The translations under genes were made by a program, and so were the position numbers. From Halomonas halocynthiae DSM 14573 (lineage in GTDB: Bacteria > Pseudomonadota > Gammaproteobacteria > Pseudomonadales > Halomonadaceae): a stretch of 64,000 bases of DNA. The stretch spans positions 95,309 to 159,308 of the forward strand of contig NZ_KE384439.1 in the NCBI RefSeq assembly GCF_000425725.1. Reading direction: 5' to 3'. Numbering within the stretch: the stretch's first letter is position 1; the number at the start of each line of letters is the position of its first letter. Positions 28,780 through 37,789 of the stretch are shown piece by piece. The notes under the pieces are model-generated. The model did no database searches, was not told the DNA's origin, and saw nothing but the letters and a program-made list of their open reading frames with translations.

Positions 28780-29921
28780 TGATTTACCGGCGAAACATGA
28801 GGGTTTGGTGTCTGGTCGCTGGCATGCTGCTGCCGCTAGGGTCAGCATTTGCTGCACCGACGCTGTCAGCAGATATCATTCGTGACCTCAAAGCGACCCA
28901 GGGTCAGCTTGAGCAAAGTCAGTCTGGGCAGAGTGATTATCACGGTGTGGCAGAACATGCGCATAGTCAGGCGCGGCGGCTGGCCGGTGGAAACACCTCT
29001 GATCGCTGGGCTCGCGCGCTATATTTGCAGCTGTCTGCTAATGCGTTGGTGCGGGCTGGTGATGCGTCCGGTGCGGCAGAGCGATTGGCTGAAGCGCGGG
29101 GTATTCGTGGTGTTCGTCGTATGGACTCAGCGCAGGTTGACCATTGGCAACGGCAAGAAATCCAATTACGGCACCGGCTCGGCGATAGTCAGCAAGCGCG
29201 CGAGTTGTTGAGTGACTGGCTTTCTCGCCATACAGACAGCACTGCTGAGCGCTGGCTGATGGCAAGACTGCTGGCGGATAACGCTCAGTGGGAAGCCGCC
29301 GCGCAGCAAGTTGAATTGGCGCTGAAAAAAGGGCCGGAGCCGAGTGAGGCACAAGGCGCCTTTGCTGCCTCAGTATTGCAACGTGCAGGAGACCAAGATG
29401 GTGCGCTTGAGCTTATTTCGACTCGGCTGAGCACAGCGGGAGGTAATGCCGCTGAATGGCGGCGAGCTGCTGGTTTGGCCCAACAGCTGGGCGATACCGA
29501 GCGAGCCGCAGCAATCTGGGAAGCAGGCTGGCAGCTTGGTATGTTGGCGGGCAGCAGTGATCTGGAGCAGCGAATTCGTTTGCATTTGGCGGCTGGAACA
29601 CCTGCCAGGGCTGCTGAGCTGTTGGAACAGGCTCAGGCGAGTGGAGAATTACCAAGCAATCTTGCACGGCAGCGTTTATTGGCTGAGTCGTGGTTGGCTG
29701 CGCGCGACCGAGACCAAGCGTTGGCGGCATGGCAAGCATTGGCTGAAGAAAGCCAGCAGGCTGATGACTGGCTGCGGCTGGGTCAGCTGGCGCATGGCTG
29801 GGGGCGCTGGGATCAGGCGCGCCACGCATTAGAGCGTGCACGCACGCTGGGGGCCAATGGCGCGGATGATTGGCTGGCGAACCTGCCCCCAGGAAACCTT
29901 ATGGTGAGTGGCGAGTCGTAA
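28776..29921 (+). CDS. Tetratricopeptide-repeat exported protein of TonB2 operon
   Basis: 381-aa exported protein with a signal peptide (to about residue 28, GSAFAAP) followed by helical TPR-like repeats such as AEWRRAAGLAQQLGDTERAAAIWEAGWQLG and DWLRLGQLAHGWGRWDQARHALERARTLG. It overlaps tonB by 4 nt. TPR genes close TonB2 operons in Vibrio and Shewanella relatives; the protein may hold the periplasmic complex together, which is inference. Two internal Met codons are possible starts, but the signal peptide begins at or near the first. Confidence 0.85.
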   Translation: MMIYRRNMRVWCLVAGMLLPLGSAFAAPTLSADIIRDLKATQGQLEQSQSGQSDYHGVAEHAHSQARRLAGGNTSDRWARALYLQLSANALVRAGDASGAAERLAEARGIRGVRRMDSAQVDHWQRQEIQLRHRLGDSQQARELLSDWLSRHTDSTAERWLMARLLADNAQWEAAAQQVELALKKGPEPSEAQGAFAASVLQRAGDQDGALELISTRLSTAGGNAAEWRRAAGLAQQLGDTERAAAIWEAGWQLGMLAGSSDLEQRIRLHLAAGTPARAAELLEQAQASGELPSNLARQRLLAESWLAARDRDQALAAWQALAEESQQADDWLRLGQLAHGWGRWDQARHALERARTLGANGADDWLANLPPGNLMVSGES

Positions 29922-29941
29922 CGTGATAGCGCCGTGCTGTC

Positions 29942-30775
29942 TTAAGCCGAGCTGAGTTCTGCCCATACTGGGGCATGGTCAGAGGGTTTTTTCATGCCGC
30001 GCAGTGCGTAATCAACTCCTGCGTCGCTGACTCGCTCGTAAAGGGGTTTGCTGACCAGAATATGGTCGATACGCAGGCCGCGTTTGGGCTCACGGTCGAA
30101 ACCTTTTGAGCGGTAGTCGAACCAGCTATATAGGTCATCACGCGTCGGATAAAGCAAGCGATAGCTATCGCTGAGCCCCCAGGCCTTAATGCCTTCGAGC
30201 CACTCGCGCTCTACGGGTTGAAAGCTGGTTTTTCCATCGCGCAGCCAGCGTTTGCGGTTTACCTCGCCAATGCCGATATCAATATCTTCGGGCGAAATGT
30301 TGAAGTCACCCATGATCGCGAGCCGCTCGTCGGGGCGATGGTGACGTTCCAGTAGCGAGGCTAACTGAGCGTAAAAGCGGCGCTTGTAGGGAAATTTCCA
30401 CTCGTGAGCGAGGTTTTCACCTTGAGGAAAATAACCGTTCCATACTGTTAATAACTCGCCATCGCTATCGCGTAGGCGTACGCCAATCCAGCGGCGCTGA
30501 GCATCTTCTTCGTCATCAGGGAAACCACGCATGACCTCTACTGGCCCGTCTGGGCATTGCTCGTTGCAGCACATGATGGCTACGCCGTAATGGCCTTTCT
30601 GGCCATGGAAATACACGCGATAGCCTAGTGACTCCACGGCGTCAATCGGAAACTCGCTGTCCTGCACCTTGGTTTCTTGAAGGCCGATTACTAGCGGGCG
30701 GTGCGTCGCGACCAACGCTTCCAGCTGGTGCTGGCGAGCACGAATACCGTTGATGTTAAATGACACCAGGCGCAT
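29942..30775 (-). CDS. xthA: Exodeoxyribonuclease III (AP endonuclease)
   Basis: Repairs abasic sites and trims 3' ends, 277 aa. Motifs: MRLVSFNINGIRAR, metal ligand Glu34 in GLQETKVQD, MGDFNISPEDIDIG (Asp and Asn of the active site), GLRIDHILVSKPL and SDHAPVWAEL with catalytic His. The KRFYAQLASLLERH region is ExoIII-like rather than APE1-like. Co-directional with the small basic gene that ends 2 nt before its start. Confidence 0.95.
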   Translation of the reverse strand: MRLVSFNINGIRARQHQLEALVATHRPLVIGLQETKVQDSEFPIDAVESLGYRVYFHGQKGHYGVAIMCCNEQCPDGPVEVMRGFPDDEEDAQRRWIGVRLRDSDGELLTVWNGYFPQGENLAHEWKFPYKRRFYAQLASLLERHHRPDERLAIMGDFNISPEDIDIGIGEVNRKRWLRDGKTSFQPVEREWLEGIKAWGLSDSYRLLYPTRDDLYSWFDYRSKGFDREPKRGLRIDHILVSKPLYERVSDAGVDYALRGMKKPSDHAPVWAELSSA

Positions 30776-30777
30776 GG

Positions 30778-31038
30778 TTAGTGGTCCTTTTTATCCTGAG
30801 TCTCGAAGGGCGGCTCAGAGATACCTTCTTTATGAATGGCGATCTCCTGCCCTTGCTCTTGTCGTGCCATTTTTCGGGCAGCCTGGAGCTTACGTTGCTG
30901 GCGCTTTTTGGCGGTGAAGCGCGGCGATGAAGCTGTTTGGTCAGGATTTTCGTGGCGCCACTTTTTGTAGTCTTTGCGACGCCCGGTGCGAATGGTCACT
31001 TTATCGGCCAGTGAACGGGTTTTTTTCTTGCGTGTCAT
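30778..31038 (-). CDS. Small basic hypothetical protein upstream of xthA
   Basis: 86 aa, strongly basic N-terminal two thirds (MTRKKKTRSLADKVTIRTGR, then YKKWRHENPDQ and TAKKRQQRKLQAARKMARQ) and an acidic end. No membrane segment. A longer frame to 31140 exists, but GAGGAG lies just upstream of ATG 31038. It has the look of a ribosome- or RNA-associated protein; some YihI-type proteins share a basic N-terminus, but I cannot establish homology. Likely one transcript with xthA. Confidence 0.7.
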   Translation of the reverse strand: MTRKKKTRSLADKVTIRTGRRKDYKKWRHENPDQTASSPRFTAKKRQQRKLQAARKMARQEQGQEIAIHKEGISEPPFETQDKKDH

Positions 31039-31206
31039 GACGCGCTCCTCGTTGTATGGCGGGCATTCTAACAGCCTCGTGGGTCGAGGAGACAGCACCG
31101 CTTGCGATGGACGCGCTCTCATCGCTTGAGACTGGTACAATACGACTTTGCACCAAGCGTCAGCCCTTTGGTTATGGCGCTATCATTACGACGAATATTC
31201 ATGCAT

Positions 31207-32508
31207 ATGGACGAGACAGCACAGCCTATGAGCGAGTCGGATCAGACCACAGCCCCGGCCCCGGCCCAGGAACACAAACCCAAGCGCCGTCGTCGCAAGC
31301 CGCGCCGCCGCCCGTCGAGCTGGGATTTGCGCCAGTTCAAGGTGCCCGCGGTAGCAGGCAAGTGGCGTTTTCACGATTTCGATCTGCCGCTGCCGCTGAT
31401 GCGAGCTATTCACGCGCAGGGCTTCGACTATGCGACGCCGATTCAAGCCGAAGCGTTGAGCCATACGTTGCTGGGTGGCGATGTGGTCGGTAAAGCTCAG
31501 ACCGGTACGGGCAAAACGGCGGCGTTTCTGATTTCTATTCTGGCGTATTTTCTTGAGGAACCCGCGCCGGATGGACAGAAGCCAGGGGCACCGCGAGCCT
31601 TGATCATTGCACCAACACGCGAGTTGGCATTGCAGATTGAGAAAGACGCCAAAGCGCTGGCGCGTTTCACTTCGTTGAACGTGGCCAGTGTTGTAGGTGG
31701 AATGGATTACCAGAAACAACGTGATGGGTTGGCGAAAAATATTGATATTCTGGTGGCTACACCAGGTCGCCTGCTGGATTTTCACGAAAAACGTGATGTT
31801 GACCTGCGTCAGGTTGAAGTGCTGGTGCTTGATGAGGGCGACCGTATGCTCTCGATGGGCTTTATTCCTGATGTTAAACGCATTATTCGTCACACGCCTA
31901 AAAAGGAAGAGCGTCAGACGTTTCTTTTTTCAGCAACGTTCACTGAAGATATCCTCAATCTGGCCAGCCAGTGGACCCAAGATCCGGCCCACGTGGAAAT
32001 TCCTGTTACGGTTGATAACGCGGCTAATATTGACCAACGTGTCTATATGGTCAGCGATGCTGATAAGCAGCGTTTGCTGGTCAACTTGCTACAGCAAGAG
32101 AGTTTTGAGCGGGTAATGGTATTTGGTAACCGCCGTGACTTGGTGCGTAAACTTGATGACGTGCTGCGTAAAGCCGGCATTAATGTTGCCATGTTGTCGG
32201 GGGATGTGCCTCAGAACCAGCGCGTTCGCACACTAGAGCAGTTTCGTGAAGGTGAGGTGCAGGTGCTGGTCGCGACAGATGTCGCGGGACGTGGCATCCA
32301 TATCGAAGATGTCAGCCATGTCATCAACTACACCTTGCCTGAAGACCCGGAGGATTACGTTCACCGCATCGGTCGTACTGGCCGTGCTGGTGCTAAGGGT
32401 GTGTCGATCAGCTTCGTTGGCGAAGAGGATGCCTTCTCGCTACCTGAGATTGAGCGCTACGTTAATGGCAAGCTGCCTTGCGAGCATCCGCCGGAAGGGC
32501 TTTTGTAG
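31207..32508 (+). CDS. rhlB: DEAD-box-type RNA helicase RhlB
   Basis: RNA helicase that works with RNase E in mRNA decay, about 433 aa. Disordered basic N-terminus ([15 protein letters not shown]), then Q motif [12 protein letters not shown], motif I AQTGTGKT, Ia PTRELALQ, motif [24 protein letters not shown] and [31 protein letters not shown] is the RhlB signature. Motif II reads DEGD instead of DEAD. The start is uncertain: ATGs at 31174, 31201, 31207 and 31228 are all in frame without a strong ribosome-binding site. Confidence 0.92.
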   Translation: MDETAQPMSESDQTTAPAPAQEHKPKRRRRKPRRRPSSWDLRQFKVPAVAGKWRFHDFDLPLPLMRAIHAQGFDYATPIQAEALSHTLLGGDVVGKAQTGTGKTAAFLISILAYFLEEPAPDGQKPGAPRALIIAPTRELALQIEKDAKALARFTSLNVASVVGGMDYQKQRDGLAKNIDILVATPGRLLDFHEKRDVDLRQVEVLVLDEGDRMLSMGFIPDVKRIIRHTPKKEERQTFLFSATFTEDILNLASQWTQDPAHVEIPVTVDNAANIDQRVYMVSDADKQRLLVNLLQQESFERVMVFGNRRDLVRKLDDVLRKAGINVAMLSGDVPQNQRVRTLEQFREGEVQVLVATDVAGRGIHIEDVSHVINYTLPEDPEDYVHRIGRTGRAGAKGVSISFVGEEDAFSLPEIERYVNGKLPCEHPPEGLL

Positions 32509-32570
32509 GTAGTTTCAGTCAGCGCTGGCGCGTCCAGCTTATGGCGTAATGTCAGGACGGGCAGGCGAAG

Positions 32571-34727
32571 ATGTTAGATGCGGACCTGAAGGACGAGATC
32601 CAAGGCGCTTATCGTCAGATGTTGGACGCCCTGCGCCTGACGCCGCGCTATGGGCAACGCTTGATGATTGCTGAAATTGCTCGCACCTTGGCAGGCATTC
32701 AGGCCGACGACGACGGCAAACGCCTAAGCAATGAGCACGTTTGTGTGTTGGAAGCCGGTACCGGAACGGGAAAAACGCTGGCTTATCTGCTGGCGGCGTT
32801 GCCAGTGGCGAAGGCGCGGGGTAAGCGCTTGGTGCTGTCTACCGCGACGGTTGCTCTGCAAGAACAGGTATTGCATCAAGACCTGCCTGCGCTCAAAGCG
32901 CACAGTGGCTTGTCGTTTAATTATGCACTGGCCAAGGGGCGTGGGCGCTATGTTTGTGTGGCTAAGCTTGATCAGGCCATGGAAGGTGGTGAGGATAATC
33001 CTACGTTGTCGATGTTTGAGACGGCTGCGCCTGTGGTCAGCGGTGATGGGTTTCAGCTGTTGGCAGAGTCGTTAGGTGAGGCATATGGCAGCGGGCAGTG
33101 GCTTGGAGATCGTGATAGCTGGCCTGAAGCGATAGAAGACCCAGACTGGCGACGCTTGACCGTCGATCACCGCCAATGCACCAATCGGCGCTGCGGCCAC
33201 TTTGCAGCTTGCGCTTTTTTTCGTGCGCGGCGCGATATGGAGTCTGCCGACATCATTGTGGCTAATCACGATCTGGTATTGGCAGACTTAGCGCTGGGTG
33301 GTGGAAAAGTGCTGCCTGAGCCAGCTGATTGCATCTATATCTTCGACGAAGGCCATCATCTGCCTGATAAGGCGATCAATCACTTTACCTATCGCTTTGC
33401 GGTAGGGGGTGGTTTGCGCTGGTTGCGTACGCTTAAAAAATCACTCAGCGAGCTGAATCAGCAACTGGGCCAACAGGCAACGCTGGCGCGCCTATTGGCG
33501 GGGCTCCCCCAGGCTATTGATGCACTGGAACCGCGCCTGGGTGACGTGTTTGCGCTGGGGCATCAGCTTGCTGGCCATTCCGAGGGCCTTGGCGACAACG
33601 AAGAGCGTTTTCAGCACCGCTTCGAAATGGGTTGTGCACCAGATGCGCTGCGTGAAATGGCCAGTGGGCTGGTGAGTGTGTTTGCTGAGTTATCGCGCAG
33701 TTTGGAGTCTATGGCGGACATTTTGCGCGAAAGCCTGGACCCGGATAAGTCGACGGGATTGCCGCGTGAGCAGGCGGAGCCTTGGCTGCCATTAATTGCG
33801 CTGCTGCAAGGGCGGGCGCAGGAAGCCCATGGCCTGTGGTTGGCGTTTGCTGAGCAGGACGCCACTGGCGAGCCACCCAGGGCGCGCTGGTTGACTCTGA
33901 AGCGCTTTCAGGGAGAGCCAGAGTTGGTTTTTTCTGCCAGCCCGGTGTCTGCTGCCCACACCTTGGCGAAGTCACTGTGGGGGTGCTGTTTCGGTGCCGT
34001 GCTGACATCCGCAACCTTAACTGCGCTGGGGCGGTTTGAGCGGTTGCAGGAGCGCGCGGGTCTAGCAAACCGGTATCGCTACCAGGTGTTACCTAGCCCG
34101 TTTGATTATTCTCAGGCTGTGCTTAGTGTGCCTCGGGAAGCGACAGACCCTGCTGATCGTGATAGCCACGAGCGGGCGATTGTTGATTTTGTTGAGGCGC
34201 TGGATGATAGCGAAGCAGTACTCATCCTGTTTTCTTCTCGGGCCCAGCTGCGCGGTGTAGAGCGTGAGCTGTCACAATCGGTGCGTGAACGTGTGCTGGC
34301 CCAGGACCGTTTCCCCAAGCGTGAGTTAGTTGAACGGCATCGCGCTCAGGTTGATGAAGGCAAGGGCAGTATTCTGTTTGGGTTGGCGAGTTTTGCTGAG
34401 GGTATCGACCTGCCTGGTAAATACCTGACCCACGTAGTTATCACCCGCCTGCCATTTGCCGTGCCAGATGACCCGGTAGGAGCAACGCTGGCTGAGTGGA
34501 TTGAAAGCCAGGGCGGCAACTCCTTTATGCGTATCAGTGTGCCAGATGCATCGATCAAGCTGGTGCAGGCTTGTGGTCGGCTGATCCGTAAGGAGACTGA
34601 CCGTGGACGCATTACGTTGCTTGATCGACGCGTGCTCACGCGTCGCTATGGCACCGCGCTGCTTGACGCGTTGCCGCCTTTTACTCGCGAAATTGAAGGT
34701 GTGATACACAACGTCGGCAGGCCGTGA
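32571..34727 (+). CDS. dinG: Iron-sulfur ATP-dependent helicase DinG
   Basis: XPD-like 5'-3' DNA helicase, 718 aa, which unwinds R-loops and D-loops. Walker A EAGTGTGKT at 61-69, Fe-S cluster cysteines Cys129 (GRYVC), Cys203, Cys208 and Cys214 (CTNRRCGHFAAC), motif II DEGHHLPD, LTSATLTALGRFE and VQACGRLIRKETDRG (motif VI). The four cysteines mark the XPD/DinG group. AGGCGAAG precedes the ATG. The downstream hairpin belongs to the opposite strand. Confidence 0.94.
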   Translation: MLDADLKDEIQGAYRQMLDALRLTPRYGQRLMIAEIARTLAGIQADDDGKRLSNEHVCVLEAGTGTGKTLAYLLAALPVAKARGKRLVLSTATVALQEQVLHQDLPALKAHSGLSFNYALAKGRGRYVCVAKLDQAMEGGEDNPTLSMFETAAPVVSGDGFQLLAESLGEAYGSGQWLGDRDSWPEAIEDPDWRRLTVDHRQCTNRRCGHFAACAFFRARRDMESADIIVANHDLVLADLALGGGKVLPEPADCIYIFDEGHHLPDKAINHFTYRFAVGGGLRWLRTLKKSLSELNQQLGQQATLARLLAGLPQAIDALEPRLGDVFALGHQLAGHSEGLGDNEERFQHRFEMGCAPDALREMASGLVSVFAELSRSLESMADILRESLDPDKSTGLPREQAEPWLPLIALLQGRAQEAHGLWLAFAEQDATGEPPRARWLTLKRFQGEPELVFSASPVSAAHTLAKSLWGCCFGAVLTSATLTALGRFERLQERAGLANRYRYQVLPSPFDYSQAVLSVPREATDPADRDSHERAIVDFVEALDDSEAVLILFSSRAQLRGVERELSQSVRERVLAQDRFPKRELVERHRAQVDEGKGSILFGLASFAEGIDLPGKYLTHVVITRLPFAVPDDPVGATLAEWIESQGGNSFMRISVPDASIKLVQACGRLIRKETDRGRITLLDRRVLTRRYGTALLDALPPFTREIEGVIHNVGRP

Positions 34728-34771
34728 GAGGCGGGTATATCAGCTGAATTGTGTTAAACAAGAATTGCGTT

Positions 34772-34805
34772 AAAAAAAGCCCGCCATCTTAAGTGATAGG
34801 CGGGC
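34772..34805 (-). terminator. Intrinsic terminator for the DAHP synthase gene
   Basis: On the minus strand GCCCGCC, 13-nt loop, GGCGGGC, followed by a run of seven T. Lies 39 bp after the aro stop codon. Confidence 0.85.
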
Positions 34806-34843
34806 GATATGTGTCAGCGGAAATTTACCGTTTAGGTGACAGG

Positions 34844-35923
34844 TCAGTCCGCGCTGATTCGTTTCGCAAGCGCTGAGGCAAGCTTGTCGTTCATGGTCTT
34901 GAGCGAGCTAACGGTGGTATCCCAGTCGATACAGGCATCGGTAATTGAGACACCGTAGGTCAGGTCTTTAGGGTTTTCAGTCATTTTCTGGTTACCCCAG
35001 CCGATATTGGACTCAACCATCAGCCCGGTAATGGAGCGGTTGCCATCCAAAATCTGGTTGGTAACGTTTTCCAGCACCAGTGGCTGTAAGCCAGCATCTT
35101 TGTTGGAGTTAGCGTGCGAGCAATCAATCATGATATTAGGCTTGATGCCAGCGGCGTTAAGCTCTTGTTCGGCGAGTGCTACGCTGACGCTATCATAGTT
35201 GGGCTTGCCGTTACCGCCGCGCAGTACCACGTGGCCATAGGAATTGCCCCGAGTGCGGATGATGGCAACCTGGCCGTTTTTGTCGATGCCCAGGAAGTTA
35301 TGCGGATGGGAAACTGACTGTAACGCATTAACAGCGACATCAAGGCTGCCGTCGGTGCCATTTTTGAAACCGACCGGGCATGACAGGCCAGACGCCATTT
35401 CGCGGTGAGTCTGAGACTCGGTAGTGCGTGCTCCGATGGCTGACCAGCTAATGCAGTCTTGCATGTATTGTGGCGAGATTGGGTCCAGGGCTTCAGTGGC
35501 CAGTGGTAGTCCGAGCTCGGCCAGGTCGACCAGCAGGCGGCGAGCGAGATGCAGGCCTTCTTCGATCTCAAATGAGCCGTTAAGGTGTGGGTCGTTGATG
35601 AGTCCTTTCCAGCCAACGGTAGTGCGTGGCTTTTCGAAATAAACGCGCATTACGATGTACAGGCTGTCTTTTACTTCATCGGCCAGCTTGCGAAGTCGGC
35701 GAGCGTAGTCCAGTGCGGCGTCAATGTCATGGATGGAGCAAGGGCCAACCACCATCAGTAAGCGGGGGTCGCTGCCATCGAGAATCCGCTCGATGGTTTC
35801 GCGCCCTTCAACCACGGTGCGCTGGGCTGTCTCAGTTAGTGGAACGGCTTTCTTGAGTTCAGACGGAGTGATCAAAACGTCCTCAGCAAGAACGTTCAGG
35901 TTGTAGATCTTTTGCTCGGACAT
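34844..35923 (-). CDS. 3-deoxy-7-phosphoheptulonate synthase, class I (AroF/G/H type)
   Basis: First step of aromatic amino acid synthesis: PEP plus erythrose 4-phosphate. 359 aa. Conserved: VVGPCSIHD (PEP loop), MRVYFEKPRTTVGWKGLINDP, ATEALDPISPQYMQD, WSAIGARTTESQTHREMASGLS, GFKNGTDG, RGGNGKPNYD and IDCSHANSNKD (metal ligand His). Class I-alpha, feedback-controlled in E. coli by Phe, Tyr or Trp; the inhibitor here cannot be read off. AGGTAG precedes the ATG. Confidence 0.95.
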   Translation of the reverse strand: MSEQKIYNLNVLAEDVLITPSELKKAVPLTETAQRTVVEGRETIERILDGSDPRLLMVVGPCSIHDIDAALDYARRLRKLADEVKDSLYIVMRVYFEKPRTTVGWKGLINDPHLNGSFEIEEGLHLARRLLVDLAELGLPLATEALDPISPQYMQDCISWSAIGARTTESQTHREMASGLSCPVGFKNGTDGSLDVAVNALQSVSHPHNFLGIDKNGQVAIIRTRGNSYGHVVLRGGNGKPNYDSVSVALAEQELNAAGIKPNIMIDCSHANSNKDAGLQPLVLENVTNQILDGNRSITGLMVESNIGWGNQKMTENPKDLTYGVSITDACIDWDTTVSSLKTMNDKLASALAKRISAD

Positions 35924-36252
35924 TTTTCTACCTGTTACATGGTGGCGCGGATGTCTCTCAATAATATTCTACTATTACCCTGATGTTCATGAATTTCAAT
36001 GCTCAATGGAACTTTATAACGGCTTTCGGGTCATTAAGGCCGCGAGCTTAACTGGCTCAAGTGCTTGATAGACTCTGTGAAAACAGCAACACTTGATCCT
36101 TTCGCCGATGCGCTTTATCGGGAGCGGCGTAAGCCTCCACAGGTTGCCATGTAACCATCAGGCTTCAGGTTAACATCTATGCAAGCAATACCAGTTAGTG
36201 AGTGTTTTGTGCTCAAGGGACCGCTTAGTGCCCCCACCAAGGGGGATGTTTA
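35924..36252. other. Divergent promoter region aro / rpoE
   Basis: 329 bp without a gene, between the minus-strand DAHP synthase gene and the rpoE operon. It contains a sigmaE-like promoter at 36008-36036 and otherwise no feature I can name. Confidence 0.5.
36008..36036 (+). promoter_or_regulatory. SigmaE-like promoter of the rpoE operon
   Basis: GGAACTT (36008-36014), 16-nt spacer, TCATTA (36031-36036). The -35 is a perfect extracytoplasmic sigmaE/AlgU element; the -10 is only partial (TCtgA or TCAAA expected). Autoregulation is usual for this operon. Confidence 0.5.
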
Positions 36253-36843
36253 ATGGGAAATCGGGAAACCGATCAGCAGCTTGTCGAGCGTGCGCGAAAT
36301 GGTGATACGCGCGCGTTTGACCTGCTTGTGAAAAAGTATCAGCACAAAATCATTGGATTGATAGGGCGCTATGTGCATGACCACTCGGAAGTTCAGGATG
36401 TTGCGCAAGAAGCCTTTATCAAGGCGTATCGCGCGCTAGGTAGCTTTCGTGCGGAGAGTGCGTTCTATACTTGGATGTATCGCATCGCTATCAATACCGC
36501 GAAAAATTACTTGGTGTCTCGCAGTCGTCGGCCACCAGGAACTGATCTTGACATGTCCGATGCCGAGGTCTTGGACCACAGTGGCCGTCTTGCGGATATT
36601 GAGACGCCTGAGGCGGCGATAGCGCGAGACCAGCTTGAGTCGGCAGTCTTTGAAGCCATCGAGGCATTGCCGGATGATTTGCGCACAGCGATTACGCTGC
36701 GCGAGATGGATGGGTTGTCCTATGAGGATATCGCCAACATCATGGAGTGCCCGGTCGGTACGGTTCGTTCAAGAATTTTTCGTGCTCGAGAAGCGGTGGA
36801 TCAGCATATCCAACCGCTTATCACGACTGCGCGGAATCAATAG
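36253..36843 (+). CDS. rpoE: RNA polymerase sigma factor RpoE/AlgU
   Basis: Envelope-stress sigma factor, 196 aa. Sigma region 2 includes LVKKYQHKIIGLIGRYVHDHSEVQDVAQEAFIKAYR split into core-binding and -10 recognition parts; region 4 (about 130-185) holds DLRTAITLREMDGLSYEDIANIM and CPVGTVRSRIFRAREA. Strongly AlgU-like. Followed by its anti-sigma genes rseA-rseB, then rseC and mucD, the standard order. Controlled by regulated proteolysis of RseA. Confidence 0.97.
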   Translation: MGNRETDQQLVERARNGDTRAFDLLVKKYQHKIIGLIGRYVHDHSEVQDVAQEAFIKAYRALGSFRAESAFYTWMYRIAINTAKNYLVSRSRRPPGTDLDMSDAEVLDHSGRLADIETPEAAIARDQLESAVFEAIEALPDDLRTAITLREMDGLSYEDIANIMECPVGTVRSRIFRAREAVDQHIQPLITTARNQ

Positions 36844-37054
36844 GGTGTCGTCGATTACCGTCAGATTGACATCTTTTTTCACGGTTCGCTGAACTGTCTG
36901 GACAAACTGGCGTCTCATAGGCAGCAAGCAGTTAAGCAATAAGCAGTAGCAGTAAAAGGCAGCATCAGGATCAATGTTCCTGAAATTGGTCGGTCAATGT
37001 GCTGACAATTGATGCAGAGCGTAAGCGCTCTGGCTGTGAGGGTAAGGGGGAGAA

Positions 37055-37789
37055 ATGAATCTTAACGCAAGGCAGTCACTATCCGCGCTGATGGACGATG
37101 AAGGCGACGATCTTGAGTTGCGTCGTGTTCTGGCAACACTGAAAACAGCGCCGGAAGAAGCCGATAGCTGGCGGCGTTACCATCTGGCGCGTAGCATTAT
37201 GCGTCGTGATGCGCACATTGATACCAGTGTCGACCTGTCTGCCGATATCATGGCTAAGCTGGAGGCCGAGCCGGTTCCTGCTAGCGGGCATGAGGCGTCT
37301 CAGTCAGCATCGCTACAGAGCGATGCGTCAGCGAAGCGGATAAAACGCGGTGGCGTGCCACTGGCACGAGGCGCCGGTATTGCTGCTGCTGTTTCGCTAA
37401 TGGTGATCAGTGGTGTGCAGTTTTACAACGGTAACTCGGTACTTGATGGCTCAGGTGCAGATCTTGCGGCTGCAAATAATGCACCTGCGATTAGAGCTCC
37501 TGTGGCGGCACCATCGCTGGTTGATTTGCCGATGTTCCAGACTGCTCCCGGTATGCGTAGCAACAGCGGGGTAATGACGGTGGGTGCCGGTGGTTCAACG
37601 CCCATGATGCTGAGTCCTTCACAAGAGCAGCAATCACGCGCCATCGATCAGCAGCAGGCCTTGTTGTTGCAGTCTTATCTGAACCGTCATTCTGAAGGCG
37701 CTGCGCCAGGTGCGGGTGATAGTTGGATGCCTCTATTTCGCGTGTCTGAAGGTCAGGTGTCTGGAAGTGGGATGTCGAGCCAACGCTAA
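37055..37789 (+). CDS. rseA: Anti-sigmaE factor RseA (MucA)
   Basis: Single-pass membrane anti-sigma factor, 244 aa. N-terminal RseA domain (about 8-75: SLSALMDDEGDDLELRRVL, SWRRYHLARSIMR) binds RpoE; transmembrane helix near 111-128 (AGIAAAVSLMVISGVQF); periplasmic C-terminal domain binds RseB. The periplasmic part is Gln-, Ser- and Met-rich. About 210 bp separate it from rpoE. TAATG overlap with rseB. Confidence 0.93.
   Translation: MNLNARQSLSALMDDEGDDLELRRVLATLKTAPEEADSWRRYHLARSIMRRDAHIDTSVDLSADIMAKLEAEPVPASGHEASQSASLQSDASAKRIKRGGVPLARGAGIAAAVSLMVISGVQFYNGNSVLDGSGADLAAANNAPAIRAPVAAPSLVDLPMFQTAPGMRSNSGVMTVGAGGSTPMMLSPSQEQQSRAIDQQQALLLQSYLNRHSEGAAPGAGDSWMPLFRVSEGQVSGSGMSSQR

Noticed and set aside
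31186..31893. 235-aa minus-strand frame opposite rhlB
   Set aside because: Antisense shadow of a clear helicase gene.
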